A stretch of 64,000 nucleotides of DNA, taken from DATJZH01 sp052146815 (GTDB lineage: Bacteria; Actinomycetota; Actinomycetes; Streptosporangiales; Streptosporangiaceae). Positions 33,345 through 42,139 of this stretch are shown here, one piece after another (the stretch's first letter is position 1; each line of letters begins with the position of its first letter). The stretch is from NCBI GenBank assembly GCA_052146815.1, contig JBKQMG010000105.1, positions 1 through 64,000 on the forward strand, written 5' to 3'. Below the pieces are notes generated by a model. That model ran no database searches. It was not told the origin of the DNA and saw only the letters and a program-made list of their open reading frames with translations. Both the position numbers and the translations under genes were made by a program.

Positions 33345-35156
33345 TCAGGTCTTGAGGCCGGGGAAGTCCTCTTCCCAGAACTCGGTGATCCCGCGCCCGC
33401 CGGCCGCGGGAAAAGCACCCGGCTGCGCCGGGGGGCTGGCGGGCAACGCACTGCCAGGCACGGCGCCGCCTGCCGGGGCGCCCGCTGGCGGGGCGCCGCC
33501 TGCCGGGGCGCCGTGCCGCTCCTCCTCCAGGGCCCTCAGCTGGACGCGGCGGATCTTTCCGGAGATGGTCTTGGGCAGCTCGCCGAACTCGATCCGCCGG
33601 ATCCGCTTGTAGGGGGCGAGCCGCTGCCTGGCGTAGGTGAGGATCGCCAGCGCCGTCTCGGGCGATGCCTGCCTGCCCGCGGCCAGCACGACGTAGGCCT
33701 TGGGTACCGCCAGCCGCAGCGGGTCGGGGGAGGGCACCACCGCGGCCTCCGCGACCGCGTCGTGCTCGATCAGCACGCTCTCCAGCTCGAACGGCGAGAT
33801 CCGGTAGTCGGACGCTTTGAAGACATCGTCGGTCCGGCCGATGTAGGTGATGGACCCGTCGCCGTCCCGGCTGGCGACGTCCCCGGTGTGGTAGTAGCCG
33901 TCGCGCATCGCCTCGGCAGCGCGATGCGGGTCATCGCGGTACCCGGTCATCAGGCCCAGCGGCCGCCGGGCCAGGTCCAGGCAGATCTCGCCCTCAGCGC
34001 CGGGTGCGCCGGTCAGCGGATCGAGCAGCGCCACTTCGTAACCGGGCAGCGGGCGGCCCATCGAGCCGAGCCGGACTGGCTGGCCCGGGGTGTTGCCGAT
34101 CTGGGCGGTCGTTTCCGTCTGGCCGTAACCGTCCCGCACGGTGATGCCCCAGGCCCGCTGCACCTGCTCGATCACCTCGGGATTCAGCGGCTCGCCCGCT
34201 GACACGCACTCCAGCAGGCCGCTCACGTCACACGCGGCCAGATCGGCCTGCACGAGGATCCGCCACACGGTCGGCGGCGCGCACAGCGAGGTCACCCCGC
34301 ACGACCCGATGGCCGCGAGCAGCGCGTCCGCGGAGAACCGCTCGTGCCCGAGCACGAAGGCGGCGGCGCCCGCGATCCACGGCGCGAACACGTTGCTCCA
34401 GGCATGCTTGGCCCAGCCGGGCGAGGAGACGTTCAGGTGCACGTCGCCCGGCTGCAGGCCGATCCAGTACATCGTGGACAGGTGGCCGACCGGATAGGAG
34501 ACGTGCGTGTGTTCGACCAGCTTGGGCTGCGCGGTGGTGCCCGAGGTGAAATACAGCAGCAGCGGATCGCCGGCCAGGGTGACGCCCTCGGGCGCGAAGT
34601 CACGCGGTGCGCCGAGCGAATCGTCGTAGCGCTGCCAGCCGCCAGCGGGCTCGCCCACGGCCACCCGGGTCCAGCTTCCGGGCAGGCCGGCGAACTTAGG
34701 CGTGTGCACCGACTCGGTGACGACGTGCCGGACATCACCGCGGGCGATCCGGTCGGCCAGATCGCCCGGTCCGAGCAGCGTCGAGGCCGGGATGATGACC
34801 GCGCCGAGCTTCATCGCCGCGAGGATGACCTCCCACAGCGGCACGATGTTGCCCAGCATCAGCAGCAGCCGGTCACCGCGCCGCACGCCGAGGCCGCGCA
34901 GCCAGCTGGCGACCTGGTCAGACCGGCCGGCCAGCTCGGCGTAGCTCAGCTGCTGGTCCGTCTCCTCAGTGATGACCCGCAGGGCGGCAGTGTCCGGCTG
35001 CTCGGCGGCGAGCACGTCGAACCAGTCGAGGGCGAAGTTGAACTCCGCCAGCTGCGGCCAGCTGAACTGGCTGCGGGCAGCCTGGTAATCCTCGCGCTGG
35101 CGCAGCAGCAGGTCCCGTGCGGCGCGGAACGCGGCGGTAGATGGCGAATCGCTCAT
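33345..35156 (-). CDS. AMP-forming acyl-CoA synthetase with Ala/Gly/Pro-repeat tail
   Basis: 603 residues. Adenylation motifs are in order: YFTSGTTAQPK (P-loop, ~residue 202), GYGQTETT, GYYHTGDVASRDGDG, GRTDDVFKASDYRISPFELE, and the catalytic Lys in PKTISGKIRR near the C-terminus. The closest pattern is the acetyl/medium-chain acyl-CoA synthetase group (ACSM-like), though chain-length preference cannot be read. After the catalytic core, residues ~545-585 are a repeat of Pro/Ala/Gly (GAPAGGAPPAGAPAGG), then a short acidic end. It starts at ATG 35156 and is divergent from the helicase gene. Confidence 0.87.
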   Translation of the reverse strand: MSDSPSTAAFRAARDLLLRQREDYQAARSQFSWPQLAEFNFALDWFDVLAAEQPDTAALRVITEETDQQLSYAELAGRSDQVASWLRGLGVRRGDRLLLMLGNIVPLWEVILAAMKLGAVIIPASTLLGPGDLADRIARGDVRHVVTESVHTPKFAGLPGSWTRVAVGEPAGGWQRYDDSLGAPRDFAPEGVTLAGDPLLLYFTSGTTAQPKLVEHTHVSYPVGHLSTMYWIGLQPGDVHLNVSSPGWAKHAWSNVFAPWIAGAAAFVLGHERFSADALLAAIGSCGVTSLCAPPTVWRILVQADLAACDVSGLLECVSAGEPLNPEVIEQVQRAWGITVRDGYGQTETTAQIGNTPGQPVRLGSMGRPLPGYEVALLDPLTGAPGAEGEICLDLARRPLGLMTGYRDDPHRAAEAMRDGYYHTGDVASRDGDGSITYIGRTDDVFKASDYRISPFELESVLIEHDAVAEAAVVPSPDPLRLAVPKAYVVLAAGRQASPETALAILTYARQRLAPYKRIRRIEFGELPKTISGKIRRVQLRALEEERHGAPAGGAPPAGAPAGGAVPGSALPASPPAQPGAFPAAGGRGITEFWEEDFPGLKT

Positions 35157-35207
35157 AGCACTATGGTGGCAGCCCGCGGCCCTGCCGGGCGCGATAGCGT
35201 TTCAGAC

Positions 35208-37403
35208 GTGTCCCGAGGCTCTGCCCCCTTCCCATCCGCCGCCGATGTGACCGGCCCGCCCGGCCCGGCTGCCGATGCGGGCGACGCCGGGTCCGGGCTG
35301 CCCGATGTCGCGGCCCTGCTGGCGATCGCGGTCGACGGCATCGGCGGAGCGGAACGGCCCGGGCAGGTGGCGATGGCCCGCGCCGTGCAGCACTCCATCG
35401 AGACCGGTGAGCACCTCGCGGTCCAGGCCGGCACCGGAACCGGGAAATCGCTGGCCTACCTGGTCCCCGCCGTGCGGCATGCCGTTTCCGAGCACGCCAC
35501 GGTGGTGGTGTCGACGGCCACCATCGCCTTGCAGCGCCAGCTCATCGACCGCGATCTGCCGCGCCTGGCCGCCGCCCTGGAGCCCGTGCTCGGGCGGCCT
35601 CCCGTCTTCGCCATCCTCAAGGGCCGCCGGAACTACCTGTGCCTGCAGCGGGTGCGGACGGGCGCGCCCGATGATCCCGCGGACATCCTGTTCGACCCGC
35701 GCGCGGCGTCAGCGACCGGACGTCAGGTACAGCGGCTGCACGAATGGGCGCAGACGACCCGGACCGGCGACCGGGACGAGCTGGTCCCCGGCGTCACCGA
35801 GCAGGCCTGGCGGCAGGTCTCGGTGACCGCGCGGGAGTGCATCGGAGCACAGCGCTGCCCGTTCGGCACGCGGTGCTTCGCCGAGCTGGCCCGCAGCGAG
35901 GCGGGCCAGGCCGACGTGGTCGTGACCAACCACGCCCTGCTGGCGATCGACGCGATCGAGGATTTCGATGTGCTGCCCGAGCACGACGTGGTGATCATCG
36001 ACGAGGCGCATGACCTGGTGGACCGGGTCACGTCGGTAGCCTCCGCCGAGCTGTCCGCGGCCGCCGTCGAAACCGCCGGCCGGCGATGCGGCCGCATGAT
36101 CGAGGAGCAGGCGACGGGCCGGCTCCGGGCGGCCGGCGAGGCGGCCGAGCGCGTCCTCGCCGCGCTTGCGGCCGGGCGCCTCGACGTGCTGGGCGAGGCT
36201 CTCGCCACCACGCTCGCCGCCGTACGCGACGCCGCAGGCGGCTGCGCCAGCGAGCTGCGCGCCAGTGCGAAAAGGGCCGAAGACGATCCCGAGCAGAACG
36301 CGGCGCGCCGGGCGGCCCTGGCTCCCTTAGAGGAGCTGCAGGGTGCTGCGGAGCGGATCCTCGGCGCGTTCGGCCCGGACGTGGCCGCGCGCCCGGACGT
36401 AGTGTGGATGGAGCGGCCGCGTGCCGATGAGCAACCCCGGCCGCCCACCCTGCGGGTAGCCCCGCTGGCCGTGGGCGGACTGCTGGCCGCGCGGCTGTTC
36501 AGCCGCCGGACGGTCACGCTGACCTCGGCGACGCTGGCGCTCGGCGGCTCGTTCGAGCCGCTCGCGCGGCAGTGGGGCCTGACCCGGCCCGACGCGGCCG
36601 GGACAGACGCGGCCGGGACAGCCGGGGCTGAGGGGGAGCAGGCAGAGCAGCGGGAGCAGGCGGGCGGGGCTGGACCGGAGAAACCGGCGGGTGCGCCGGC
36701 GGCATCGGCGTGGTCGGGTCTCGACGTCGGCTCGCCGTTCGATCACCCGCGGCACGGCATTCTCTACATCGCCCGGCGGCTGCCGCAGCCTGGCCGCGAC
36801 GGGCTGCCGGAGGCTTACCTGGCCGAGCTGCGCGAGCTCATCACGGCGGCGGGCGGCCGGACGCTCGGCTTGTTCTCGTCCATGCGGGCCGCCCGGCAGG
36901 CCGCCGCCGAGCTGCGGGACCAGATCGGCTTCCCGCTGCTGTGCCAGGGCGATGATGCCACCGCGCAGCTGATCAGCCAGTTCGCTGCTGATGAGGCCAG
37001 CTGCCTGTTCGGCACCTTGTCCTTGTGGCAGGGGGTCGACGTTCCGGGCCGGTCGCTGCAGCTGGTCGTGATCGACCGGATCCCGTTCCCCCGGCCTGAT
37101 GACCCGCTGGCCTCGGCCCGGCAGCGGGCGGTGGCGGCGCGCGGCGGCGATGGCTTCATGGCGGTGGCCGCCGCGCACGCCGCGCTCATGCTCGCGCAGG
37201 GCTCCGGCCGGCTGCTGCGCACGACCACCGACCGCGGCGTCGTCGCGGTACTGGACCCGCGGCTGGCGACCGCGCGCTACAGCGGCTACCTGCGCGCCTC
37301 CCTGCCGCCGTTCTGGACGACGACCGACCCCGAGGTGGTCCGCGGCGCGCTGCGCCGCCTGGCGGCTAGCTCTGATCCGGCGCAGGCGGCGGCGTCGGCG
37401 TAG
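35208..37403 (+). CDS. DinG/XPD-family ATP-dependent DNA helicase
   Basis: 731 residues from GTG 35208. Walker A is AGTGTGKS (about residues 74-81), and the DEAH box is VVIIDEAHDLVD (~265). Cysteines at NYLCLQ, RECIGAQRCPFGTRCF are placed like the four ligands of the XPD/DinG iron-sulfur cluster. C-terminal motifs V-VI include LFGTLSLWQGVDVPG and QGSGRLLRT. It unwinds 5'-tailed DNA, R-loops or G-quadruplexes during replication and repair. The frame stays open ~290 codons upstream, but that is antisense to the synthetase. An Ala/Gly/Glu-rich linker sits near residue 470. The 3' end overlaps the PhyH gene by 38 bases, tail to tail. Confidence 0.87.
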   Translation: MSRGSAPFPSAADVTGPPGPAADAGDAGSGLPDVAALLAIAVDGIGGAERPGQVAMARAVQHSIETGEHLAVQAGTGTGKSLAYLVPAVRHAVSEHATVVVSTATIALQRQLIDRDLPRLAAALEPVLGRPPVFAILKGRRNYLCLQRVRTGAPDDPADILFDPRAASATGRQVQRLHEWAQTTRTGDRDELVPGVTEQAWRQVSVTARECIGAQRCPFGTRCFAELARSEAGQADVVVTNHALLAIDAIEDFDVLPEHDVVIIDEAHDLVDRVTSVASAELSAAAVETAGRRCGRMIEEQATGRLRAAGEAAERVLAALAAGRLDVLGEALATTLAAVRDAAGGCASELRASAKRAEDDPEQNAARRAALAPLEELQGAAERILGAFGPDVAARPDVVWMERPRADEQPRPPTLRVAPLAVGGLLAARLFSRRTVTLTSATLALGGSFEPLARQWGLTRPDAAGTDAAGTAGAEGEQAEQREQAGGAGPEKPAGAPAASAWSGLDVGSPFDHPRHGILYIARRLPQPGRDGLPEAYLAELRELITAAGGRTLGLFSSMRAARQAAAELRDQIGFPLLCQGDDATAQLISQFAADEASCLFGTLSLWQGVDVPGRSLQLVVIDRIPFPRPDDPLASARQRAVAARGGDGFMAVAAAHAALMLAQGSGRLLRTTTDRGVVAVLDPRLATARYSGYLRASLPPFWTTTDPEVVRGALRRLAASSDPAQAAASA

Positions 37404-38208
37404 CCGGATACACGACGGGAAACAGCGGGTGTGCCATGACCGCTCCGCGGGGCAGCTCCCGGTCGAGGCCCTCGAACGGCGGTGAGGTCCGCCACCGCCG
37501 CGGCGCGTGCCGCGCTGCTGCCGACAGGTACCGCAGGGACAGCACCCGGCGCCGTCCGCGGAACGGGAATCCCGGCGCGCCGTGCACAGTCAGGAAATCG
37601 AAGAAGATGGCGTCGCCGGGCTCCATCTCGAACCGGCGGATGTCGAAAGCGTCTCGGCCGGCCTCGATGTCTGGCAGCTCGGCCAGGCTGCCGGGCGGGA
37701 ACCATCTGGCCTCGCCGGTCATGAACGTCCTCGGCATGAGCCACGGGCCGCGATGCGTGCCGGCCATCAGCTCCAGGCAGCCCCCCTCGGGAACCGGGTC
37801 CACCGGGATCCAGGCGCTGACGCCGGGTCCGTCGACGTTGTAGTACGGCTGATCCTGGTGCCATGGAGTGCGCTGCCGGGTTCCGCCTTCCTTCACCAGG
37901 ATGTGGTCGTGGTAAAAGCGCACCTCGGGGGTCGCCATCAGGCTGGCCGCGATCTGCGGCAGCCTCGAATTACGCGCCAGGGACTCGATCTGCCCGATCT
38001 CCCGCCACCGGCAGAAATCCTCGGTGAACGCGCCCGGATCACCGGCGCCGCTGGCCACCTGCGCCAGCGGTCCGGGATCAGCCAGCACCCGGTCGATCGC
38101 GGCGGCGGCCGTGGCGAGCTCAGCGGGATCGAGCGCTTCGCGCACGCAGACGACGCCGTCCCTGGCGAAAGCCCGGGCCAGTTCCGGATCGGTCACAGAT
38201 CGCGCCAT
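37366..38208 (-). CDS. Phytanoyl-CoA dioxygenase (PhyH)-family Fe(II)/2-oxoglutarate oxygenase
   Basis: 280 residues. The iron triad is visible: His and Asp in TPWHQDQPYY (HxD) and the distal His in FLTVHGAPGFP, with an Arg nearby (RRRVLSLRY) for 2-oxoglutarate. The N-terminal REALDPAELATAAAAID helix is typical. It hydroxylates an unknown small molecule. ATG 38208 with GGGGTGATGG ahead was chosen over the longer ATG 16 codons upstream. It overlaps the helicase gene's 3' end by 38 bases. Confidence 0.82.
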   Translation of the reverse strand: MARSVTDPELARAFARDGVVCVREALDPAELATAAAAIDRVLADPGPLAQVASGAGDPGAFTEDFCRWREIGQIESLARNSRLPQIAASLMATPEVRFYHDHILVKEGGTRQRTPWHQDQPYYNVDGPGVSAWIPVDPVPEGGCLELMAGTHRGPWLMPRTFMTGEARWFPPGSLAELPDIEAGRDAFDIRRFEMEPGDAIFFDFLTVHGAPGFPFRGRRRVLSLRYLSAAARHAPRRWRTSPPFEGLDRELPRGAVMAHPLFPVVYPATPTPPPAPDQS

Positions 38209-38349
38209 CCCATCACCCCCGAAGCCGGTCAGCGGGCCGCCCGCCGCGGGCCGCATGGTCCCTCATCCTCACGGTAAGCCGTCAGCTCCAGCTGCGGACT
38301 CACCGTGATCATGCAACCGAGGGCGGCCGCCGGAGTCAGAGGACGGGAG

Positions 38350-39348
38350 TCAGAGGACGTCGTGGCCGGGGTGATTCTCAGCCGGCACCGGCCCCCGCTC
38401 GGCGGGAATCGAGCCGAGGCGCCCGGCCTGGAAGTCCTCGAAGGCCTGCACCAGCTCGGCCCTGGTGTTCATCACGAACGGGCCGTAGGCCGCCACGGGC
38501 TCCCGGATCGGCTGGCCGCCGAGCACGAGCACGTCGAGGCCCTCGCTCGGCCCGTCGGCGCGCCGGGCAGCATCGAACGTGATCACATCGCCCGGGCCGA
38601 ACACGGCCAGCTGGCCCGTCCGCACCGGACGCTGATCGGCGCCCGCGCTGCCTGAGCCGGCCAGGACGTAGCCGAGGGCGTTGAAGTCGGGCCGCCACGG
38701 CAGCCGCAGCTGCGCGCCCGGCTCGAGGGTCGCGTGCAGCAGCGCGATCGGCGTGTGCGTGACGCCGGGGCCCTGATGACCCGCGACGTCACCGGCGATC
38801 ACCCGCATGAGCGTGCCGCCGTCCGGCGAGCTCAGCAGCGCGACCTCGGCTGCGCGGATGTCCTGGTAGCGCGGGCTGGTCATCTTCATCCGGGCCGGCA
38901 GGTTCACCCACAGCTGGAAGCCGTGGAACAGGCCGCCGGAAACCACCAGCTCCTCGGGCGGCTCCTCAATGTGCAGCACGCCGCCGCCGGCGGTCATCCA
39001 CTGCGTGTCCCCGTTGCTGATGAGGCCGCCGCCGCCGTTGGAGTCCTGGTGCCGGAACGTCCCGTCGATGATGTAGGTGACGGTCTCGAAACCGCGGTGC
39101 GGATGCCAGGGGGTGCCCTTCGGCTCGCCCGGGGCGTAGTTGACCTCGCCCATCTGGTCCATGTGGATGAACGGGTCCAGGGCGCTGAGGTCAACCCCGG
39201 CGAAGGCTCGCCGGACGGGGAAGCCCTCGCCCTCGAACCCCGACGGCGCGGTGGTCACCGACAGCACGGGCCGGTCCTGCGCGACCGCCCGGTCGGGCTC
39301 TTCCACCCTCGGCAGCAGCAGGATGTCATCGACGGTGACTGCTGGCAT
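38350..39348 (-). CDS. Pirin-family bicupin protein
   Basis: 332 residues. The pirin metal motif is HPHRGFETVTYIIDGTFRHQDS (His, His, then His), with the Glu ligand in GGGVLHIEEPP; a second cupin covers residues ~190-290 (VLAGSGSAG, FGPGDVITF). Pirins bind Fe(II); some have quercetinase activity and others regulate transcription. It is flanked by a TetR regulator gene in the same direction (156-base gap), but no operon is evident. The 141 bases between this gene and PhyH show nothing clear. Confidence 0.85.
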   Translation of the reverse strand: MPAVTVDDILLLPRVEEPDRAVAQDRPVLSVTTAPSGFEGEGFPVRRAFAGVDLSALDPFIHMDQMGEVNYAPGEPKGTPWHPHRGFETVTYIIDGTFRHQDSNGGGGLISNGDTQWMTAGGGVLHIEEPPEELVVSGGLFHGFQLWVNLPARMKMTSPRYQDIRAAEVALLSSPDGGTLMRVIAGDVAGHQGPGVTHTPIALLHATLEPGAQLRLPWRPDFNALGYVLAGSGSAGADQRPVRTGQLAVFGPGDVITFDAARRADGPSEGLDVLVLGGQPIREPVAAYGPFVMNTRAELVQAFEDFQAGRLGSIPAERGPVPAENHPGHDVL

Positions 39349-39503
39349 GTCGTCATCTCCTCCGGAGCGGAATCGTCAGGTGGGGCAGACTCGTTCGGGT
39401 CTCACCATCATGCGCCGAGCAGCCCCGCTCCCGCGACGCTCGCCGTGCCCGCGCCAACGATGATTGAACGCGCAACATTCCCCCGGGCCGACCCCGGCGG
39501 CGG

Positions 39504-40112
39504 TTACAGCGGGAGCCCGGCCTCCAGGTGAGCGAGGGCCGCGTCAATCCGGCCGAAGAGATCGGTGGCCGCGAAGTCGCCGCCCAAGGGCAGGGTGGCC
39601 GACATGATCACGCCGATGATCGCGCCGGCCAGGTTGCGCGCCGCGAAGTCGCCGGGCCCGTGCCCGGTGCGCCGGGCCACGGCCGCCGCGATGACCTCGG
39701 TGGTCCGGGCCAGCTCGTCGATGGTCCGGGACCGCAGTTCGGGGACCGACATGCTCAGCTCGGAAGTCTGCTCGAGCCGCGCCAGTTCCTCCTCGCTCAG
39801 CGCGTGGTAAGCCTCCGCTACCGCTGCCCGGAAGGCGGCGATGGGGCTCAGGCCGGGAGGCTGCCGCGCGAACGACTCAAGGGCGAGGACGTCCAGGTCG
39901 TCCTGCAGCACAACGTCTTCCTTGGTCGGGAAGTAGCGGAAGAAGGTGCTCGGCGATACCTCCGCCGCCGCCGCGATCTGCTCGACAGTGGTCGCCGTGT
40001 ATCCCTGCTCGCGAAACAGCCGCAGCGCGTGCTCGCGGATGGCAGCACGCGTCTTGGCCTTCTTGCGCTCGCGGAGCCCGGCGGGCGGCGCCGCCTCGGC
40101 GGTATCGCTCAT
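39504..40112 (-). CDS. TetR-family regulator coupled to the MFS efflux gene
   Basis: 202 residues. The TetR helix-turn-helix is complete: TRAAIREHALRLFREQGYTATTVEQIAAAAEVSPSTFFRYFPTKEDVV at residues ~20-68 (quoted motif: VSPSTFFRYFPTKED). A helical ligand domain follows. ATG 40112 overlaps the MFS stop (ATGA), so it is the second gene of the efflux operon and probably represses that operon's promoter at 41,914-41,943. The ligand is likely a transported compound. Confidence 0.85.
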   Translation of the reverse strand: MSDTAEAAPPAGLRERKKAKTRAAIREHALRLFREQGYTATTVEQIAAAAEVSPSTFFRYFPTKEDVVLQDDLDVLALESFARQPPGLSPIAAFRAAVAEAYHALSEEELARLEQTSELSMSVPELRSRTIDELARTTEVIAAAVARRTGHGPGDFAARNLAGAIIGVIMSATLPLGGDFAATDLFGRIDAALAHLEAGLPL

Positions 40113-41878
40113 GCCCGCCATTGTGCCCTGACGGCCGCCGCGGGCCCAGAGCCGCCGCCAGCCGGCTCGGTCGCGGCTCGCTCAGTCGCGGCCGGCTGAC
40201 TCGGCTCGGCCGCGGCCGGCTCAGTCGCGGCCGGCCCGCCATCGGCACGGCCGGGCAGGAAGGCCACCGCCAGCAGTGCCGCGGCCACGGCAATGCCCGC
40301 GCACACCCAGAGCATCACGTCCATCCCGTGCACGTAAGCGGCCCGGACCATCTCCAGCAGCGCAGCCGAACCCGCCGTCCGCGCGACCGCCAGGCCGCCC
40401 GCCACGCTGCTGCGCACGGCGGCGGCCGCCGGGGCGGAGAGCGCGGCCACGCTGAGGTGCGCCCGGTAGGCCGAGGCCAGGATGGTGCCCAGCACGGCCA
40501 CCCCGATGGTGCCGCCTACCTGGCGCATCGCCGTGATCACCGCCGAGCCCGACCCGCTGCGCTCGGCCGACAGCGCTCCGAGCGCCGCGTTCAGCGCGGT
40601 CGGCATGGCGAAGCCGAGGCCGAGGCCCGCGAGCGCGAACCAGGCCGCGGCGAAGCCGGTGCCGCTGGCCGCGGTGGTGCCCGCCCCGATGGCCAGTGCC
40701 GCGGCCATGATCGTGAATCCGCCGGCTGCGACGATCTTGGCATTGACCGGCGCGGGACCGGCGGGACCGCCGTCTGCGCTCTTGCGCGGTGTCAGCAGCC
40801 GCTGGCCGATCCCCAGGCCCAGGGCCAGGCCGCCGATCAGCGGCAGCAGCCGTATCCCCGCGCCCAGCGAGTCAAGCCCGCGGACGTCCAGGAAGTACTG
40901 CGGCATCGCGAAAATGATCCCGAAGAGCGCGAACGAGACCATCGTCGACAAGATCGCGCCCCAGGTGAAGCCCGCCGAGCGGAACAGGGTCAGATCGATC
41001 AGGGGCTGAGCCCGGTGCCCGGGCGGGGCGCCCTCGCGGGCCCGGCCCCCGGCCAGAGCCCTGGCCGGGGCCCCGGTCAGCCCGCGACCGGCGGAATGCC
41101 AGCTCTGCTGCCGCCGCCCGAGCGCGTACTCCCAGGCGACGAAGGCGGCCAGGAGCACGGCGCCGCCGGCCATCAGGGCGGCGGCGCCAGTGTCGGACCA
41201 GCCGTCTTGGCCGGCCTTGATAGCACCGTAGGTCAGCCCGGTCAGGCCGGCGCTGGAGATGACCACGCCGATGATGTCGATGCGCGGGCGCTGCTCGCTG
41301 CGCGACTCGGGCATCAGCACGACGACGGCTGCCACGGCGATCAGCACGACGGGCACGTTGATCAGGAAGACCGAGCCCCACCAGAAGTGATCCAGCAGCC
41401 AGCCGCCGAGCACCGGTCCGATCGGGAAGCCGAGAAACGTCGCGCCGCCCACCGCGGCGATGGCCCTCGGCCGCTCGTCGGCGGTGAACAGCACCGGGAT
41501 CACGGCCAGCGACAACGGCAGGATGACCGCCGCTGCCAGCCCGAGCAGCACACGAGCGGCGATCAGTTCGCCCGCCGAGGTCGAGTAAGCGCAGGCCAGG
41601 GAGGCCACCGCGAACAGGACCAGAGCCCCGATCAGCAGCTTTCTGCGGCCGAAGCGGTCGCCGAGCAGGCCGGCGGGCAGCAGTGCCGCTGCGAGCACCA
41701 GGCTGTAGGAGTCGACGAACCACTGCAGGTCGGTGGCGGACGCATGCAGGTCCGCGGACAGGGTCGGCAGGGCCAGCGTCAGCACGAAGAGGTCCAGCCC
41801 GACGACGAGGACGCTGAGGGCCAGTGCGCCGAGTGCCCACCAGCGCCGGGTGCCCTGTGCCGCGTAACGGTCATCCAT
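40109..41878 (-). CDS. DHA2-family (EmrB/QacA) 14-helix MFS efflux pump
   Basis: 589 residues. Motif A is LLGDRFGRRKLLI after helix 2; motif C is GPVLGGWLLDHF in helix 5; QWFVDSYSLVLAA in helix 2 is typical of drug:H+ antiporters. About fourteen helices are visible, with a long charged loop at residues ~255-295. The C-terminal ~45 residues are a degenerate Ala/Glu/Pro/Thr repeat (TEPAAAEPSQPAATERAATEP), encoded by imperfect GC-rich repeats. The start is ATG 41878. It is translationally coupled to the downstream TetR gene. Confidence 0.87.
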   Translation of the reverse strand: MDDRYAAQGTRRWWALGALALSVLVVGLDLFVLTLALPTLSADLHASATDLQWFVDSYSLVLAAALLPAGLLGDRFGRRKLLIGALVLFAVASLACAYSTSAGELIAARVLLGLAAAVILPLSLAVIPVLFTADERPRAIAAVGGATFLGFPIGPVLGGWLLDHFWWGSVFLINVPVVLIAVAAVVVLMPESRSEQRPRIDIIGVVISSAGLTGLTYGAIKAGQDGWSDTGAAALMAGGAVLLAAFVAWEYALGRRQQSWHSAGRGLTGAPARALAGGRAREGAPPGHRAQPLIDLTLFRSAGFTWGAILSTMVSFALFGIIFAMPQYFLDVRGLDSLGAGIRLLPLIGGLALGLGIGQRLLTPRKSADGGPAGPAPVNAKIVAAGGFTIMAAALAIGAGTTAASGTGFAAAWFALAGLGLGFAMPTALNAALGALSAERSGSGSAVITAMRQVGGTIGVAVLGTILASAYRAHLSVAALSAPAAAAVRSSVAGGLAVARTAGSAALLEMVRAAYVHGMDVMLWVCAGIAVAAALLAVAFLPGRADGGPAATEPAAAEPSQPAATERAATEPAGGGSGPAAAVRAQWRA

Positions 41879-41913
41879 GATCCGACCGGCTTCCGATAGA
41901 CGCTGCTAAATAG

Positions 41914-41943
41914 AAGTTAGTCTTATTTGCTAGTTACTGTCAA
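41914..41943 (-). promoter_or_regulatory. Promoter of the MFS-TetR operon in an AT-rich island
   Basis: On the minus strand TTGACA (41,943-41,938), 18 bases, then TAACTT (41,919-41,914), 36 bases before the MFS ATG. The surrounding ~50 bases are strikingly AT-rich for this genome and carry related AGTTAGT and TAGTTACT words that may be part of a TetR operator. Confidence 0.55.
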
Positions 41944-41994
41944 TAATGACGGCTCACGGTTCCCGCTGACGGGATCGAACCGGAGCGCAGGTGC

Positions 41995-42027
41995 GCCCGC
42001 GACGCAGACGGGCCCGCGACGCAGACG
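41995..42027. repeat. Two-copy 17-bp direct repeat
   Basis: GCCCGCGACGCAGACG occurs at 41,995-42,010 and 42,012-42,027, in the intergenic region between the MFS promoter and the VOC gene. Function unknown; the rest of 41,944-42,139 shows no gene. Confidence 0.7.
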
Positions 42028-42139
42028 CGGGTCACCTGTTGGTGCGAGCCCGGGGGAGACTGGGAAACGCGCAAAATGACAGTCGCGGGCAACGGCTGCC
42101 CGGGCACGTGCCTGGTCAGCGGCGAGCGAGGAGACAGAC

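Noticed and set aside
34344..35207. Upstream extension of the DinG-type gene by about 290 codons
   Set aside because: This stretch is antisense to the acyl-CoA synthetase and has no helicase motif; the family begins near the GTG at 35,208.
40121..41899. Plus-strand 592-codon frame opposite the MFS gene
   Set aside because: Translation is Gln/Arg/Gly-rich with no fold pattern, while the minus strand has clear MFS motifs.
41960..42040. tRNA-like box (GGTTCGATCCC) on the minus strand near 41,970-41,980
   Set aside because: Only the B-box resembles a tRNA; the T-stem pairs poorly, and no A-box, anticodon stem or acceptor stem is present.
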